From the NCBI GenBank assembly GCA_036346355.1, contig CM070577.1:79630509-79694508 (forward strand): a stretch of DNA of 64,000 bases, given 5' to 3'. The translations under genes and the position numbers were made by a program. Below are positions 23,468-35,114 of the stretch, piece by piece; the stretch's first letter is position 1; the number at the start of each line of letters is the position of its first letter. The notes below the pieces were generated by a model, which saw only the letters and a list, made by a program, of their open reading frames with translations, was not told the origin of the DNA and did no database searches. The DNA is from Rhipidocladum racemiflorum (Eukaryota; Streptophyta; Magnoliopsida; Poales; Poaceae).

Positions 23468-25167
23468 TGAAGGACCATGTGGAGGTCCATCCATATTTGT
23501 GATGAGTATTTGACTTTATTTGAGCAAGGTGTGCTCATGTTTGAGTTTGATTTGAATCAAAATTCAAAAGAAAGCAATTTGGGTTGTGTTGGTCTCTTGT
23601 GGTACTACCGGCTTTTGGCTGGCGGTAGAACCGACTGATGAATGAGACATGATTAATTGTGAGCATTTGTGATGTTCATTGCATATTATTGGACAATGCT
23701 ATGTGATGGTTTTCCTTGTCTTTGATGGTTGCAGGACGACGGTGCTAGGTCATGGTGAGGCGGATGATGACCGGGACTAGGCGAGGTGTGTCGAAGGTCC
23801 AAACGGTTGGAGATCGCCGGAAGATGATCGGAGACGGAGTCCGTGCAAGTCAAAGAAGATAAGGAAAGGGGATGATACTAGCCAGATGCCGCGAGGATCG
23901 ATGAGGGCCGTTGGATCGCGGTCTAGTTGATAGGATAGCGGGTCTAGTAGTATGCTTTGTGAACCGTGCAAAGAAAACCCATTATGTGTGTAGGGTTTTG
24001 GGTGTCCCTTGCATGGTGGAGTGAGTGGGTTAATCCTAGCCCTTGGTGGAGTGCTCTAGGGTTTGGGACTCATCCAAGGCTGGTAGGTGGCCCAAGAGTA
24101 GTATAAATAGAGGGGTGGAGGGAGGCCTCCATGCCCATTCATTCTTTGAGTTGTTGTGTTGCTCCTTTGAGCTTTGCCCACATGAAGTGAGGCTTTGTAA
24201 TCACACATTTCTGAATGAAATAGAAGTTCCAAGAGCCAAATTTATTTCCTCGCAATTTAATTCTTGCAATTTACATTATGTCTTTACTTTCGGCATTTAC
24301 TTTCATGTATTAAATTCAGCATTTACATTTATGATTGCTGGATTTTGTTATTGACTTGAGCGCTTCACATTCACCTCCTTCTATACTCTATTTGGACCTT
24401 CGCTCAAGATCGAGTTCATTTGCAAAGTTTGTATGCCGCAAGAGTTTATTTGTCAAGTTTCTATCAAGATCGCGAATCTGTCCAGAACTTGCTCTTCGCG
24501 CAGCAATCAGTCCTTAATTTTTAGAAAAATCTAGAAAAAATCCTTTTTAAGTGATTCTTGTTGGAGAATGTGCGTGACTCATATATCCATCTGTGGAAAA
24601 ATTTTGGAGTCCATTTATTTCACCGTTTGGGAGCTATGAGGTGAAAACCGAGCCCCAAATTTCCTGATCAAAGTTCCTGATTGTCTATAGTCCGTGATTT
24701 TTCATGATTTTTCTACAAGGCTTTTGGAGGTGATTTTTGGTGGAGTGCTTCAATACTTATATTTTAATAAGGAAAAACTTTTTCAAAAATTTTGGAGCAA
24801 CAAAAATCCACTAACCACCTGCTCCAAGTGGGGACCACTCCTGAAAAATCTGCTTTTGCTTTTCTAAAAGAGGCCTTTTGGTGATTATGCTTGATCTCTT
24901 TTAGAAAAAAAAATATTTGAATTAATTCCTCTTTATTTTGGACATTTAACAACCAGGATTGTGATTTACAAATCCCTCACATGATTCATGGTCCTCATCC
25001 ATGCAAACTCGGGATACACATAGTTGTCGAGTCGTTCCAATTTTTGCGGGTTTCGCAAATTTGAGGAGCACCGGTTTCTTTGTGGGATTGTTTTCAGTAC
25101 TTTGAGTGGGGAAAATTTTATTTGGGATCATTCACCCCCCCCCTCTGATCACCATTTCAGTCTTTCA
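23468..25167 (+). repeat. SIRE-type copia 3' LTR (about 1.7 kb)
   Basis: Begins TGAAGGACCATGTGG after the polypurine tract. A TATA box (GTATAAATAG) lies at 24101. The right end follows a C-tract (ATTCACCCCCCCCC, about 25129-25143) typical of the end of these LTRs. I place it at the CA before GCAGGAACTGCAG, where E2 integrase coding resumes, with an uncertainty of about ten bases. Confidence 0.7.
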
Positions 25168-25512
25168 GCAGGAACTGCAGACCATCCCAATTACCTGGCC
25201 ATTCACAGTATGGGGGCTCGACATTGTCAGTCCCCTGAAGAAGTCTCAAGGTGGATATACTCATCTCTTTGTCGCCATCGATAAATTCACCAAATGGATT
25301 GAAGCGAAGCCGGTCACCATGATCATGGCAGCCAAGGCCAGAGAATTCTTTCAAGAGATTGTGGTCAGATTTTGGTGTGCCTAACATGATCATCACCAAC
25401 AATGGCACTCAATTCAGAGGTGAAGAATTTCAAGACTGGTGCGATGAACTTGGCATCAAGATCTACTTCGCTTCTGTGGCCCACCCACGAAGCAACGGCC
25501 AGGTCGAGCGAG
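25168..25512 (+). pseudogene. E2 integrase core, first part
   Basis: QELQTIPITWPFTVWGLDIVSPL carries the first catalytic Asp, followed by HLFVAIDKFTKWIEAKPV. After a one-base shift, MIITNNGTQF shows the second catalytic Asp replaced by Asn (the usual motif is I-I-T-D-N-G-T-Q-F). HPRSNGQVER contains the catalytic Glu at 25506-25508, where a solo LTR interrupts the gene. The zinc finger is missing. Confidence 0.9.
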
Positions 25513-28500
25513 TGTAACACCCTAAATTTTTGCTTTTCATGAATTTGAATGAAATTTTGCACTTTGGTGAATTTTTGGAATTTTCTGGAATTTATTTGGA
25601 TTTAATTTGAATTTATTCCCTTTTGAAATAATTAAAGAATTTAAATTTATAAATAAAATTTTGTAGGGAATATTTTATTTAAGTCCAAAATGTTCCAAAG
25701 TATTTTTCAGAATTTTTCTGGAATTTTTCTGATTGTTTTGCTATTTTTCTTGAATAAAATGAATTTCTGAAATTAATTTAATTATTTAATCGCTGGAAAT
25801 GACGAGTGGGTTTGTACTGTTCCTCCGATCGAGCCCGAGTCGGACTCGAGTCCGAGCCCGACCCGAACCGCGCCAAGCCGGCCTAACCCTAACTCACCGA
25901 CCGTTGGATCTTGATCCAACGGCCGTGCGTGAACCGCGTCGCGTGCGCGAGGTGGACAGCACGATCGGGACACGTGGACGGCTCCGATTGCGTCGTCTTC
26001 ACCAAGTCGGACTCGGATAGCGCCGCCGCGCCCTCTGCCGAGTTCGTTAGGGTTCCGGATCTTGCGCGCATGCCTAGGCTATTTAAAGCGTGGGTCGTCA
26101 CTCGAGGTTGCCCTTTGCCGTGCACACATCCTGACCTAGTTTTCTTCGCCCAAGCCGCCGGCACCACCTCCCGATCCCTCGCCGAAGTTGAGGTAGCGAC
26201 CGCCGCGGTTTTGTCCTTTTGCCGCCGCCATCAAGCCTCTCCGGGTGCCTTCGAGCCCAGATCCGGACTCCCCAAGCCGAGGCGCGCCCGTGGGTCATCT
26301 TCATCTCGCCGGAGCAGCCCCGAAACGCCGTCGCGTTGGTCGTCTTCCCCAACCCTGGTGAACCAGCGCCGCCGCAACGCCATCAACCTTCACGAGCTCT
26401 ATCAACCGTTCGATCCCGATCGCACGCACGAGGTGAGGCCACGTAGCCCTTTACTGTTTCAACCCTAGATCCTTTTGCCGCCGTTAGATCTAGATTGAGC
26501 GATGTAGATTAGATCTAGTGTTGGGGCTTGGATCTATTCGGGATCATTAGATTTAGATCCAACGCTTTGGGTCGCGCCACGTAGGCTATTACCGCGGTGA
26601 CCTGGTTTAGATCTGAGCCGTTGGATCTTGATCCTAGGGCTTAGATTGAGCCACGTAGGAGCCTTGGGTGCGGATTTGATGCATTTGGGGCCATCCGATC
26701 CGATTCGAACGACCCCCATCGTGCCGCGTGTCACGCGCCGGGTGATGCCGCGTCACCCTTTTCCCCGCGTGAGTTAGATCCAATCCGCGCCGTTGATTTT
26801 TGAAGGAACGCCTCAGATCGTGCCACGTAGCCTAGCCGCCGCACCATGCGCGTGTGAGCGCGCCACTGACATGCGGGGCCCGCACGTCAGCGGCTGTTGC
26901 GTGCGCCGAGCACACCGTAGACCCCGCCGGGTCTGTGGACCGGGTCCAAGGACCGGACACGTGGCAGCACCCGGGTGGTGCCACGTGTCATGCTGATGTC
27001 ATCGGGGAGTTCGGCCGGTGCTAACGTCAGCAGGCTGACGTGGACCAATGAGGTGCTGACATGTGTCATGCTGACGCAATAAATCATTTTCCGAAAAAGA
27101 AATTATTTATTTAATTCGGTTTATTGATTTTAAATATAGTTTCAAACTTCAAACGCTTATAACTTTTGCGTTTCATCTCCGATTTGAGTGATTCAAATTT
27201 CTAAATTTTCATAAAATTGAGACCTACTCAAATATGAATTTTAATTAATTTTTTATAATGAATTTTCCTCTGTTTTTATTTAATTAATAGTTTCTTTAAA
27301 CTTTAAACGATTATAACTTTTGCATTTTAACTCTGTTTTGTACGATTCCAGTTTCTAAAAATTTATAAAAATGTGCTCTCTCTGTTTACGAACTTTATTT
27401 GAATTTTTGAATACTTTTTGCCTGTCGTGTATTTATTTATTGTTATTCGCACGCGTTACGAGTAGACGTTGAGGTGCCCGAAGTCTTCGAAGGAGAAGTG
27501 TTGACCCAGGAGCCAGCTCAAGACCAAGAACAAGTACTCTTTGAAGGCAAGTTGTGCTTTGACCATGTTGATCCCATTCATTTGAAATTATGTTGTTCAA
27601 AGTATTGCATGCTAATTTAATTAGAATTTATTTTGATTAATTCTGGGATTAGTTAATTGCCTAGTTGTTGTATGCCACCTTGACATAAATAATTGTATGC
27701 CATGAACCCCTTGTCACCCTAGTTGAGGATTAAATAGTTGGAAATTATTAAATTGCCAACATGGGTATTTAGACCGTTGTAGTATAATGCTTAGACCTGC
27801 CACGTATACCTGACATGATTTTGACAATTACATGTTAACATTGACTTAATGAGATATGGAACGTGTTTTTGAGAAGTGTCATGTGTTATTAATGTTGATG
27901 TTGATGGCACGTGGTGCATGGTAATCAACTGGGGGTTTGATAAATAGTTTTCGACCGGGGCATGTGGCAAGAATGATCGGGTGGGCCAGTTGTGGCACCG
28001 GGAACATTGTTTTGGTTCTTCGGGTAGTCTTGCCCTGGTCACCCTAAGGACTTAACCTTGCAAGCCTTTGAACTGAGTCAAACGTGCAACCACATAACCG
28101 GAGTGGGACGGTCCTAGTTGTGTAAGTTACTAATATTGCATGTGATACCTCGGGTGTCAACTACACCTTTTGTGTAGCTTGAATGGGGAGCGTACTAAGG
28201 CTACGGCATGGTACCCATCCAACGGTATGTCGGTCCCATACTTCGCCTCTGTTAAGGGAAGGGATGGTGTATGGCAAAAACCAAAATGGTTCACATGTGT
28301 AGTTAGCAGTTGCCGAAAGGCTTTGTTACAATCACTCGCCTTTGTGGTGTTTGGCTGTATCTTGTGGGTAAAGTGCATAACCTCTGCAGAGTGTAAAATC
28401 TATTTGAATAGCCGTGTCCACGGCATTGTACATTGCTCAGGGATTACAGTCAAGGGTTAGACTTTCATGAAAACAACTGGGACATTAAAAGTTTGGTTGG

Positions 28501-29097
28501 GTTTAATGATGACGTTGATGGAAATGTGGATTAGGAGAAGGGAAAGAGTTTATTTAACTCCTGGAAAAGTTATTGATAATATATTGTTTCTATTGCTTTC
28601 GAATCTACTTAAGTTACTTGTTAATGCTGTTTGTTGCAAATGAACTCTGAAACATCCCTCGTACTAAGCCCTGTATGTAGAACATTAGTTTGCATTCTGT
28701 GCATGACTTGCTGAGTACCAAGTACTCACCCTTGCCACAATACAATCTCAGTTAAGGAAGAATCAACGCCGGCACTGGAGGAGGAGTTCCAGGAAGAGCC
28801 GACAAACTAGGGGAGAAGCCCAGTCAGTTGCCTGTGGTATACTGGATGGTGCCACGAAGTTATCTTATTTCTCTGCTGTAGTTATTTCTCTTTTAATAAA
28901 TCTTCGCCCTGCGAGGCGTATCTTTGTAACTTGACCATAAGGTCAAGCAACTAGTTTGGTTAACTAATTAACGTACTTTATTATTTCGTTAAGTATGATT
29001 GTGATATTTACCGATGTTGAGACTGTGTGCACTAGCGTGATCCTGGACTAGTGCTGAATACACAGAGGGTCCAGATTTGTAAATTCGGGTCCCGACA
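25513..29097 (+). mobile_element. solo LTR (3585 bp) of the E1 family, inserted in E2 integrase
   Basis: Runs TGTAACACCC to GGGTCCCGACA with GCGAG on both sides (25508-25512 and 29098-29102). No internal region is present. Removing the LTR and one GCGAG restores the integrase frame across the catalytic Glu region. It carries the family signatures: palindromic GTTGGATC/GATCCAAC near 25899, ACTTTGCATAACC-type block, GAGTACCAAGTACTCACCC, and a TATA-like GCTATTTAAAG near 26077. It is closer to the solo LTR at 3757-7412 than to E1. Confidence 0.94.
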
Positions 29098-29641
29098 GCG
29101 AGCTAATGGGATGGTGTTGCAAGGCTTGAAAGCCAGGGTGTTCGATCGTCTCAAGCCGTACGCAACTCGGTGCATCAAAGAATTGCCTTTGTTACTCTAG
29201 GGGTTGCGAACAACCCCGAGTAGAGCTACAGGGCAGTCACCTTTCTTCCTAACGTACGGCTCAGAGGCAGTCCTTCCCACTGAGTTAAAATTCGGATCCC
29301 CACAGGTTCAGAACTACAATGAGACTGAGCCTGAAGCAAGCCGGCTGGACGATCTCGACCGACTGAATGAATCCAGGGATGTCACGGCAATCCAGTTGGC
29401 CAAATACCTCCTAGGGCTGCATCACTATCACGATCGAAATGTCCGGAGCTGAGCAATCTCTAAAGGAGATCTGGTTCTAAGAAAGAATCAGAAATGCGAG
29501 CATAAGCTCTCCCCAAGCTGGGAAGGCCCTTACATTGTTGATGAAATGACGCGCCCGGGGGTTTACAGACTCAAGCGAGAAGACGGTGTGGTCGTCGGCA
29601 ACACATGGAACATAGAACAGCTACGTCGCTTCTATTCCTAA
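29098..29641 (+). pseudogene. E2 integrase C-terminus, pol end
   Basis: Resumes with ANGMVLQGLKARVFDRLKPY, then LRTTPSRATGQSPFFLTYGSEAVLPTEL and HYHDRNVRS. After a stop at 29450 come GDLVLRKNQKCEHKLSP, WEGPYIVDEMTRPGVYRL and IEQLRRFYS with a natural-looking stop at 29641. No chromodomain follows, consistent with a non-chromovirus. One stop (29191 region) and the TGA at 29450 break it. Confidence 0.9.
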
Positions 29642-30108
29642 ACTCTGTATACTGATCATGCCATTTTGAATGCAGTCTCTAGTCTTGACTTCCTACTTAG
29701 TTGAGACCAACTAAGCAGTAAGTCTTGGGCTAGGAGGTGTCATATCATAAGTAGCCTCTGTTTGAAAAATGCTCGTATGTTCTTGTTCCTTAACAAAGGC
29801 AAAAAAACCCGAGTACGCTCAAATCCCTAGTCATGGATCTTCGACCCCATGAGCGGCAAACTCTAGTCACTCGGAAAGACATGTCTAGGAAGAGAGGGCC
29901 ATGGGCCGACTCCCAGCGCTCAGGGGCTAGACCAGTCGGGCGGAGTGCTTAAATGTAAAGGGAAAAAGCTACTCGGGCAAACCCAAAAGCCAAACACACA
30001 AGAGAACTAAAGACAGAGTTCATACTAATATCACTCCCATTATTCGGGCGTTACACTATATAAAAGTTTTTACATGCAGATAAAAAAAGAAGGAGAAGAG
30101 AAAAAGAC
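29642..30108. other. E2 3' untranslated region, no gene seen
   Basis: Sequence after pol. It contains a region resembling the pre-LTR spacer of Tat-like elements (GTCTTGGGCTAGGAGGTGTC at about 29722) but no coding signal, and ends at the C-terminus of the antisense relic. Confidence 0.5.
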
Positions 30109-33100
30109 CTAAGCGCGGCGCGCGCGGCCTACAGCCTCGATGAGGACGTCCCTGACCTCGTACAGCTTCGGGACAGCCACAAGGAGGACATCGACATTGG
30201 CGATGTCACGCTCTACGGCCTCCATCTCCGCGGCTTCAGCCAGAGCAAGGTCAAACAAAGCCCAAAGCTCGGCCATGTAGGCCTCCTCGTCGAAGACCAC
30301 CGGTTGAGCATCCGCCATCGAAAGCTCGCAAAGGAGATCGAAGGCTACGGGGGCTAAGAACAAGACTGGGAAAAGGGTGATCGCTCCTGTAGCGGTGACA
30401 TCATTATGTACCCAGAGCGAGGAAGCCGAAAAGCTTCAAGTAAATGCTGGTGCGGGAGAAAAGGCGGCCCCGCGTTAGCAGAAGGAGCCAGGCAATTAAA
30501 AGACATTTTGGGGATAACAAGATCATTAAGGTTGAGTTGACCCTGGGAGACAGGGTGAAGAAATTATAGTCGAAAAAGTTCAAATATTACATCAAGACAG
30601 ATTTAAATTCAAGTCCTCCACCAAGGACGCCGACACTTCCCTAACTTCGTCAAGGAGAGCCGCAGCTTGATCTTTATCAACAGTGCTAGTGAAGCCCTCT
30701 TTAGGAGCTGCAAGATACATTCGGGGATAGAGTGATTTCACGACAGCCAGAGCCTGGCTGGAGCTCATGATCGCCATCTCCTGGACGTGGGTCCTGAGCT
30801 TATCGGGCTCCTCTGCAAACCACGTGGTGGCCTCCTCGGCGTCCTTCGGCCTAGCTTCGGGATTCAAGAATGTCAACATCCGAAGCCTCCTGGTGTCAGG
30901 CGCATAACACCTCCGTGGACTGGATCCTTTCAGTCAGAATGCCAAATTGCGCCTGCATTCTCGTCCGGTATTCTGCAAGCAAGTTGGGTCGACATCAGGG
31001 ACTCGTCTAATGCCAAGAAAGAAAAGCCAGACCGAATGCACCTTCAAGCTCTCGCTCCAGCCTATCCGAGTTCCTGCGGGCTTGGGACTCAGAGTCCTGC
31101 AGCTTCTTCAGTTGCTCCTGGGCCACTCAGAGCTCCTCCTGGAGGCTAGCAACCACCGAATCCCAGGCTGGAGAAGGGATAGGAGCGAATCACGAGACAA
31201 GCAAACCAATCGGGAAGTGAAACACATGAGAAGACGCTTACCCCGGAGGGAGTCGGCCAGCTACGTTTCCTCCTGCAGGGACCGGACCAGGGCGCATTGC
31301 TTCTGCAACTCGGCATTGCTTTTGGCCTGGACCTGCTCAAGGTCGGCCTCGTACTTCCGGCACTCCTTGATCTTCAGAAGTAGCTCCCGAAGGAGGGCAT
31401 CATCTTCTCAGAGTGATCGCCCAGTTTTTGGAGACAATCAGACGAAGACAATGAGAACGGGCGCCGAGTCACAACAAGAGAAGGGAGCTGATCGCCTTAC
31501 CTGAATTAGCTGAGCACCCTCGATGGCGTGCTCATAAAAATGCCTCCTCTCATGCGCCTCCTCCTCCCACCCACCAAGATCCACCCACTCACCCTTCTCA
31601 GTGCGCCACCTGAGGCGCAGGGGTGACCTTGGGCGGGGCGGCAGATCCCGCAGCACCTCCTCAACCAAAGAAGGAGCAATGGCAGAGTCTGGGGCGAAAG
31701 CAGGCCCGAAGGCGACCTCGGGCAAGCCCGGAGGAGAGACACCACTGATCGGAGGGAGCTCCATGTTTTCCCCGGGCTCGGCGGTGTCGGGGGGACCTCA
31801 GTGGCTAGGCCCAAAGCGGCGGCATCACCTTCGGGCTCGGGCGTGTTTGGTAAAACCGCCCCTACCGGATTGGTAACGTCTCTGGCCTCACCACAGGCGC
31901 CAACCTGGTCGGAACGTCCACAGGGACCTTAGCCGATGGTGCCTGCGAGAAAATAAATGAATCAAGATGCAGTCCAGGAAACCAGAATTAGAGTCGATAG
32001 GGAAGCTAGCCTGTCAGACTTCCTCATCTTCATCCTGGATGCTTTCAAAGTGGAAGCACCACTCAGTGGAAGGTCCAGGCCAGTGTCAGGCCCAGCTCGG
32101 GGTGGAGTTGATTGTGCCGGGGGATGGGTCACTGGCTCCCAGGCGGCAGAACCCTCCACTGCACAGATTGTCTCACGGACATCACCGGGCACCAGCTCCA
32201 TCCCTCTTCCAGCGTCCGGCACGGTGCCGAACCTCGGGGGCTCCACAGGAGACGCTGACATCATGGCGCGTTCGACCGGGAGCACTACAATTGTGGCCCC
32301 CCCCGGTCGGATGCAGGGAGGCTGAGACCTCCTTGGCCTTCGGCTTCTTCCCTTCCCCAGCGACCGACCCTTCAACAGAAGAGCTGGCGGGGCGCTTCTT
32401 CTTGGCGCTTCTATGCCGAGGGACGGGTGGGATCGGTGCATCAGAAAATAATGCAACTCAATCCTGCAAAGAACGACAAGACACAGTCAAGCAACATCTA
32501 ATCAAGCATCAATAGTCAGAAGATAGAAAAGTACAAAAACACTCACCGCGGGAAGGGGGCGCGTGGCGTAGAAAGACTCCACGCGGCCCTTCACCATGAT
32601 CTGGGTGCCTGGAGAGAAGAAGTCGTGCATCTGCTCCCTCAGAACCTATGGGGTGAGGGCCTCAGGTGTCTCACGGGAGGGGTCATCCCGCCCAACATAC
32701 TAGAACCCCATGTGGATCCTCTCCTTGAGGGGCTGAATTTGGCACCGCGCGAAATTGACGGCAACCTCGACCCCGTCCAGCCCCCTCTCCTTCTGGCTGT
32801 GATAAGCTTCAGGAGGTCTGCGACCTAGTCCATGTCGCAGTCAGGAGGGGCACATACCCAAGAAGCGGAGAAAGGGGTGCGGTTCCAGCACAAGGGAGAA
32901 GAAAAGGGTCGGGATTGGAGTAGTAAAACCACTCGCTGTGCTAGCCTTTGTTGGAAGATTTGAACAGGATAAAGAGGTAATCCCTCTTCATCCCGTCACA
33001 CAGCTGGATGCTGGCCCCACCGACTACCTGGGAGAATGCTTGTTCGGATAAGGTTTGAGGTGAAAAAGGTGGCCGAAAAGGGCGAAATGCGGGCGAATCC

Positions 33101-33452
33101 CAAGATACGCCTCTCACAAGTGAATGAAAAAGGAAATTTAACGAATGGAGTCAGGATTCAAGTTGATCAGCTCGACCCGGTAGTGATGGAGCAAACCATA
33201 GAAAAAGGCACTACCAGGAAGACCAAACCCCTGTTGGAAGAAGGATTCAAAAACCACGATCTCGTCGGATCGGGGAGTGGGGAAGGGTTCACCTGCGGCG
33301 GGGCGAGCGTTAATCAACTCCAAGGAAGGAAGAACTCCGGAGGCGACCAACCCCTCCAAGCGCTCCCTCGTCGTCACCGAAGTGATCCAATCCTTGGGTG
33401 AGGGCTGCACGGGGGTGTTGCGGGACGAGGAGGACGAAGACATGGTCGACAA
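30109..33452 (-). pseudogene. E2 antisense accessory gene relic (Transposase_28-like)
   Basis: Minus-strand coding pieces between pol and the 3' LTR. The N-terminal piece (33452-33138) reads MSTMSSSSSSRNTPVQPSPK, then TRERLEGLVASGVLPSLE and SDEIVVFESFFQQGFGLPGSAFFYGLLHHY. This matches my memory of the 'putative gypsy type transposon' domain (Pfam Transposase_28), known as an antisense ORF in Tat-like elements. Downstream pieces include KKKRPASSSVEGS near 32400, EEPDKLRTHVQEMAIMSSSQALAVVKSLYP (30879-30592) and an acidic C-terminus (EEAYMAELWALFDLALAEAAEMEAVERD, 30363-30109). Stops lie between pieces, so it is dead. Function of this protein family is unknown. Confidence 0.75.
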
Positions 33453-33605
33453 AACTCAACGGCAGCGAAGGATCGAAGGGTGTGGCGGCGATTAAACCCA
33501 ACGGCAGAGATCACTGTGAAGGCGTCCAGACAAGATGTGGCAAGGAGGGCAGTTGGGAGCAGTGCGCAGGAGGCAGGTGGCCTCTTTGTCTGCCTCCCCC
33601 CTCCC

Positions 33606-33616
33606 CCGCATCCCAT
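33606..33616 (-). promoter_or_regulatory. possible promoter of the antisense gene
   Basis: On the minus strand CCTTATAAGG lies about 155 bp upstream of the antisense ATG at 33452. Its placement fits a TATA box, but it is near-palindromic and could be chance. Confidence 0.35.
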
Positions 33617-33839
33617 CCTTATAAGGGCCAACACTATTTCCCTCTCGATGGTGGGAGAGGCGTTTTGGTCTCCACACTTTGACAGGGTCTGACCTAGGGC
33701 ATGCCCCTTAATGGGTCACTGACAATGCCTCAGAGCCATCGAGCATTATTGTCCTCAGGCCTAGCCCATTTTGGGATATGGTACGCCCCATGACAGGCCC
33801 AACCGCTAGGGGTTGCATTCAAGCGGACCTGGGTACCTT

Positions 33840-34400
33840 CCGGATCAAATCAGCCAAAATCCCTCGTAATATACCCCATGCTGGGTCAATCGCTGTCTAT
33901 GCGCAAAGCGCAGTCAAATATTACCGAGAACCTTGGTCGCCAGGCACACCCCATGATGGGTCAAAAGCTGCGCACCGCGAGTCGGGCGTAGGTGCTGGTT
34001 GATCACCCTTCGGTACGTCCCATACTGGACCACATGCCGTACACCCCAAGTCGGGAATGGGTATCACTTGGCCAAGAGCCACGCTCGACAGAGGTAAGCC
34101 CTAAAAGGGTTGAATGCCAAAATCCCTCGTAATATACCCCACGCTAGGTCAATCGTTGGCTATGCGCAAAGCGCAGTTAGATATTACCGAGAACCTTGGC
34201 CGCCAGGCACACCCCATGATGGGTCAAGAGCAGTGCGCTGCGAGTCAGGCATAGGTGCTGATTGATCACCCTTCGGTATGTCCCATACTGGACCACATGC
34301 CGTACACCCCAAGTCGGGAATGGGTACCTCTCGGCCAAGAGCAGGACTCGGCTGGAGTAAGCCCTAAAAGGGCAGACAGCCAAGATCCCCAACCATGGGG
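33840..34400. repeat. 263-bp tandem repeat, two copies plus partial
   Basis: AAAATCCCTCGTAATATACCCC starts at 33856 and again at 34119; CCCTTCGGTA starts at 34006 and 34269. The period is 263 bp in both cases. A third start (CCAAGATCCCC) appears near 34380 and diverges. Copies differ by scattered substitutions. Tandem repeats in the 3' untranslated region are common in Tat-like elements. Confidence 0.9.
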
Positions 34401-34594
34401 TCGAGTACCACTCGAAAAACCTAACATGTGGAGTTCTATTGAGTCCTTCATGATCTCCTTGCTCACAGGATAAACCACTCGGCGCAGAGGAGAGACGATC
34501 GGGAACGTTGTGCCAAAGCTCGAAAGCATTCAGTGAGAAGCATACCTCGACTAAAGCACCATCAGGAATGCGGCAACTCAATCATGAAGCACTC

Positions 34595-34603
34595 GGGGGC
34601 AAG
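34595..34603 (+). other. E2 polypurine tract
   Basis: GGGGGCAAG directly before the 3' LTR start TGTGGAATAC. Confidence 0.75.
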
Positions 34604-35114
34604 TGTGGAATACACAAATCCTGGGCATCTTCGGGCCGAGGGTTTGAAAGGCCCACGAAGGCATGACAGACTAGGCAGAGAGGGCAATAGCCAGACATCA
34701 TATAGACAGCCATCGGCTTGAGCGTCAAGAAAGCACCAGGAGAAAGGCAAGGAATCATGGTTTGGTGAGATATGGCAGGGATGGTCTATAGATTTGGACA
34801 ACATAAGCAGCAGAGACAGAATCCTAGCTTGGAACCTACTGCAACATGCTTTTGTAAATGCTCCCCTGCGCTATATAAAGGGGCGCATAAAGGACATTAG
34901 GGGGGATTTTTTTTTCAGCCGCTGGAGAGATGGCAGATCCACTCGGCTAGCCCTCGTTTCGCCTTGATACACATAATCCCAAGAACACAGGAGTAGGGTA
35001 TTATCTCTTCCACGAGAGCTCAAACCTGTCTAAATACTTGTCCCCTGTGTTACCATCGATCTCAGATCTCGCGCCTCACCCTGTTCTCTTCATTGTTGGC
35101 AACAAACATTGATA
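34604..35114 (+). repeat. E2 3' LTR (511 bp)
   Basis: Starts TGTGGAATACAC and ends ACATTGATA; TATA box CTATATAAAGGGG at about 34871. Same length as the 5' LTR, about 50 mismatches by eye, mostly transitions. Confidence 0.93.

Larger units (their letters stand above)
21244..25167 (+). mobile_element. SIRE-type copia fragment fused into E2
   Basis: Sequence between E2 RNase H and integrase is copia-like non-coding 3' region (several GAGGGGGAGCT-type tracts at about 21530 and 22035), then a polypurine tract and a full-looking LTR. No gag-pol or 5' LTR is present, so the copia element lost its 5' part together with the end of E2 RNase H and the integrase zinc finger. I infer insertion followed by deletion. 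A direct 5-bp target duplication cannot be recovered because the left end is gone. Confidence 0.7.
17082..35114 (+). mobile_element. E2: Tat-like Ty3/gypsy element with nested insertions
   Basis: Bounded by two 511-bp LTRs in direct orientation and a 5-bp near-identical target duplication. Internal order: gag, protease, partial RT and RNase H, a copia fragment, integrase split by a solo LTR, pol end at 29641, a 5-kb 3' region with an antisense ORF and 263-bp tandem repeats, then a polypurine tract. I count about 50 mismatches between the LTRs by eye (about 10%), indicating an old insertion. Without the nested pieces it would be roughly 10.5 kb. The antisense accessory gene argues for the Tat/Ogre side of gypsy rather than a chromovirus. 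Confidence 0.9.

Noticed and set aside
25911..26468. 185-codon plus-strand frame
   Set aside because: Lies wholly within a solo LTR, in a GC-rich segment where chance frames are long; no homology and not conserved as a frame in the other family LTRs.
33840..34400. CRISPR-like array
   Set aside because: 263-bp head-to-tail repeats in a plant retroelement; no short repeat-spacer structure.
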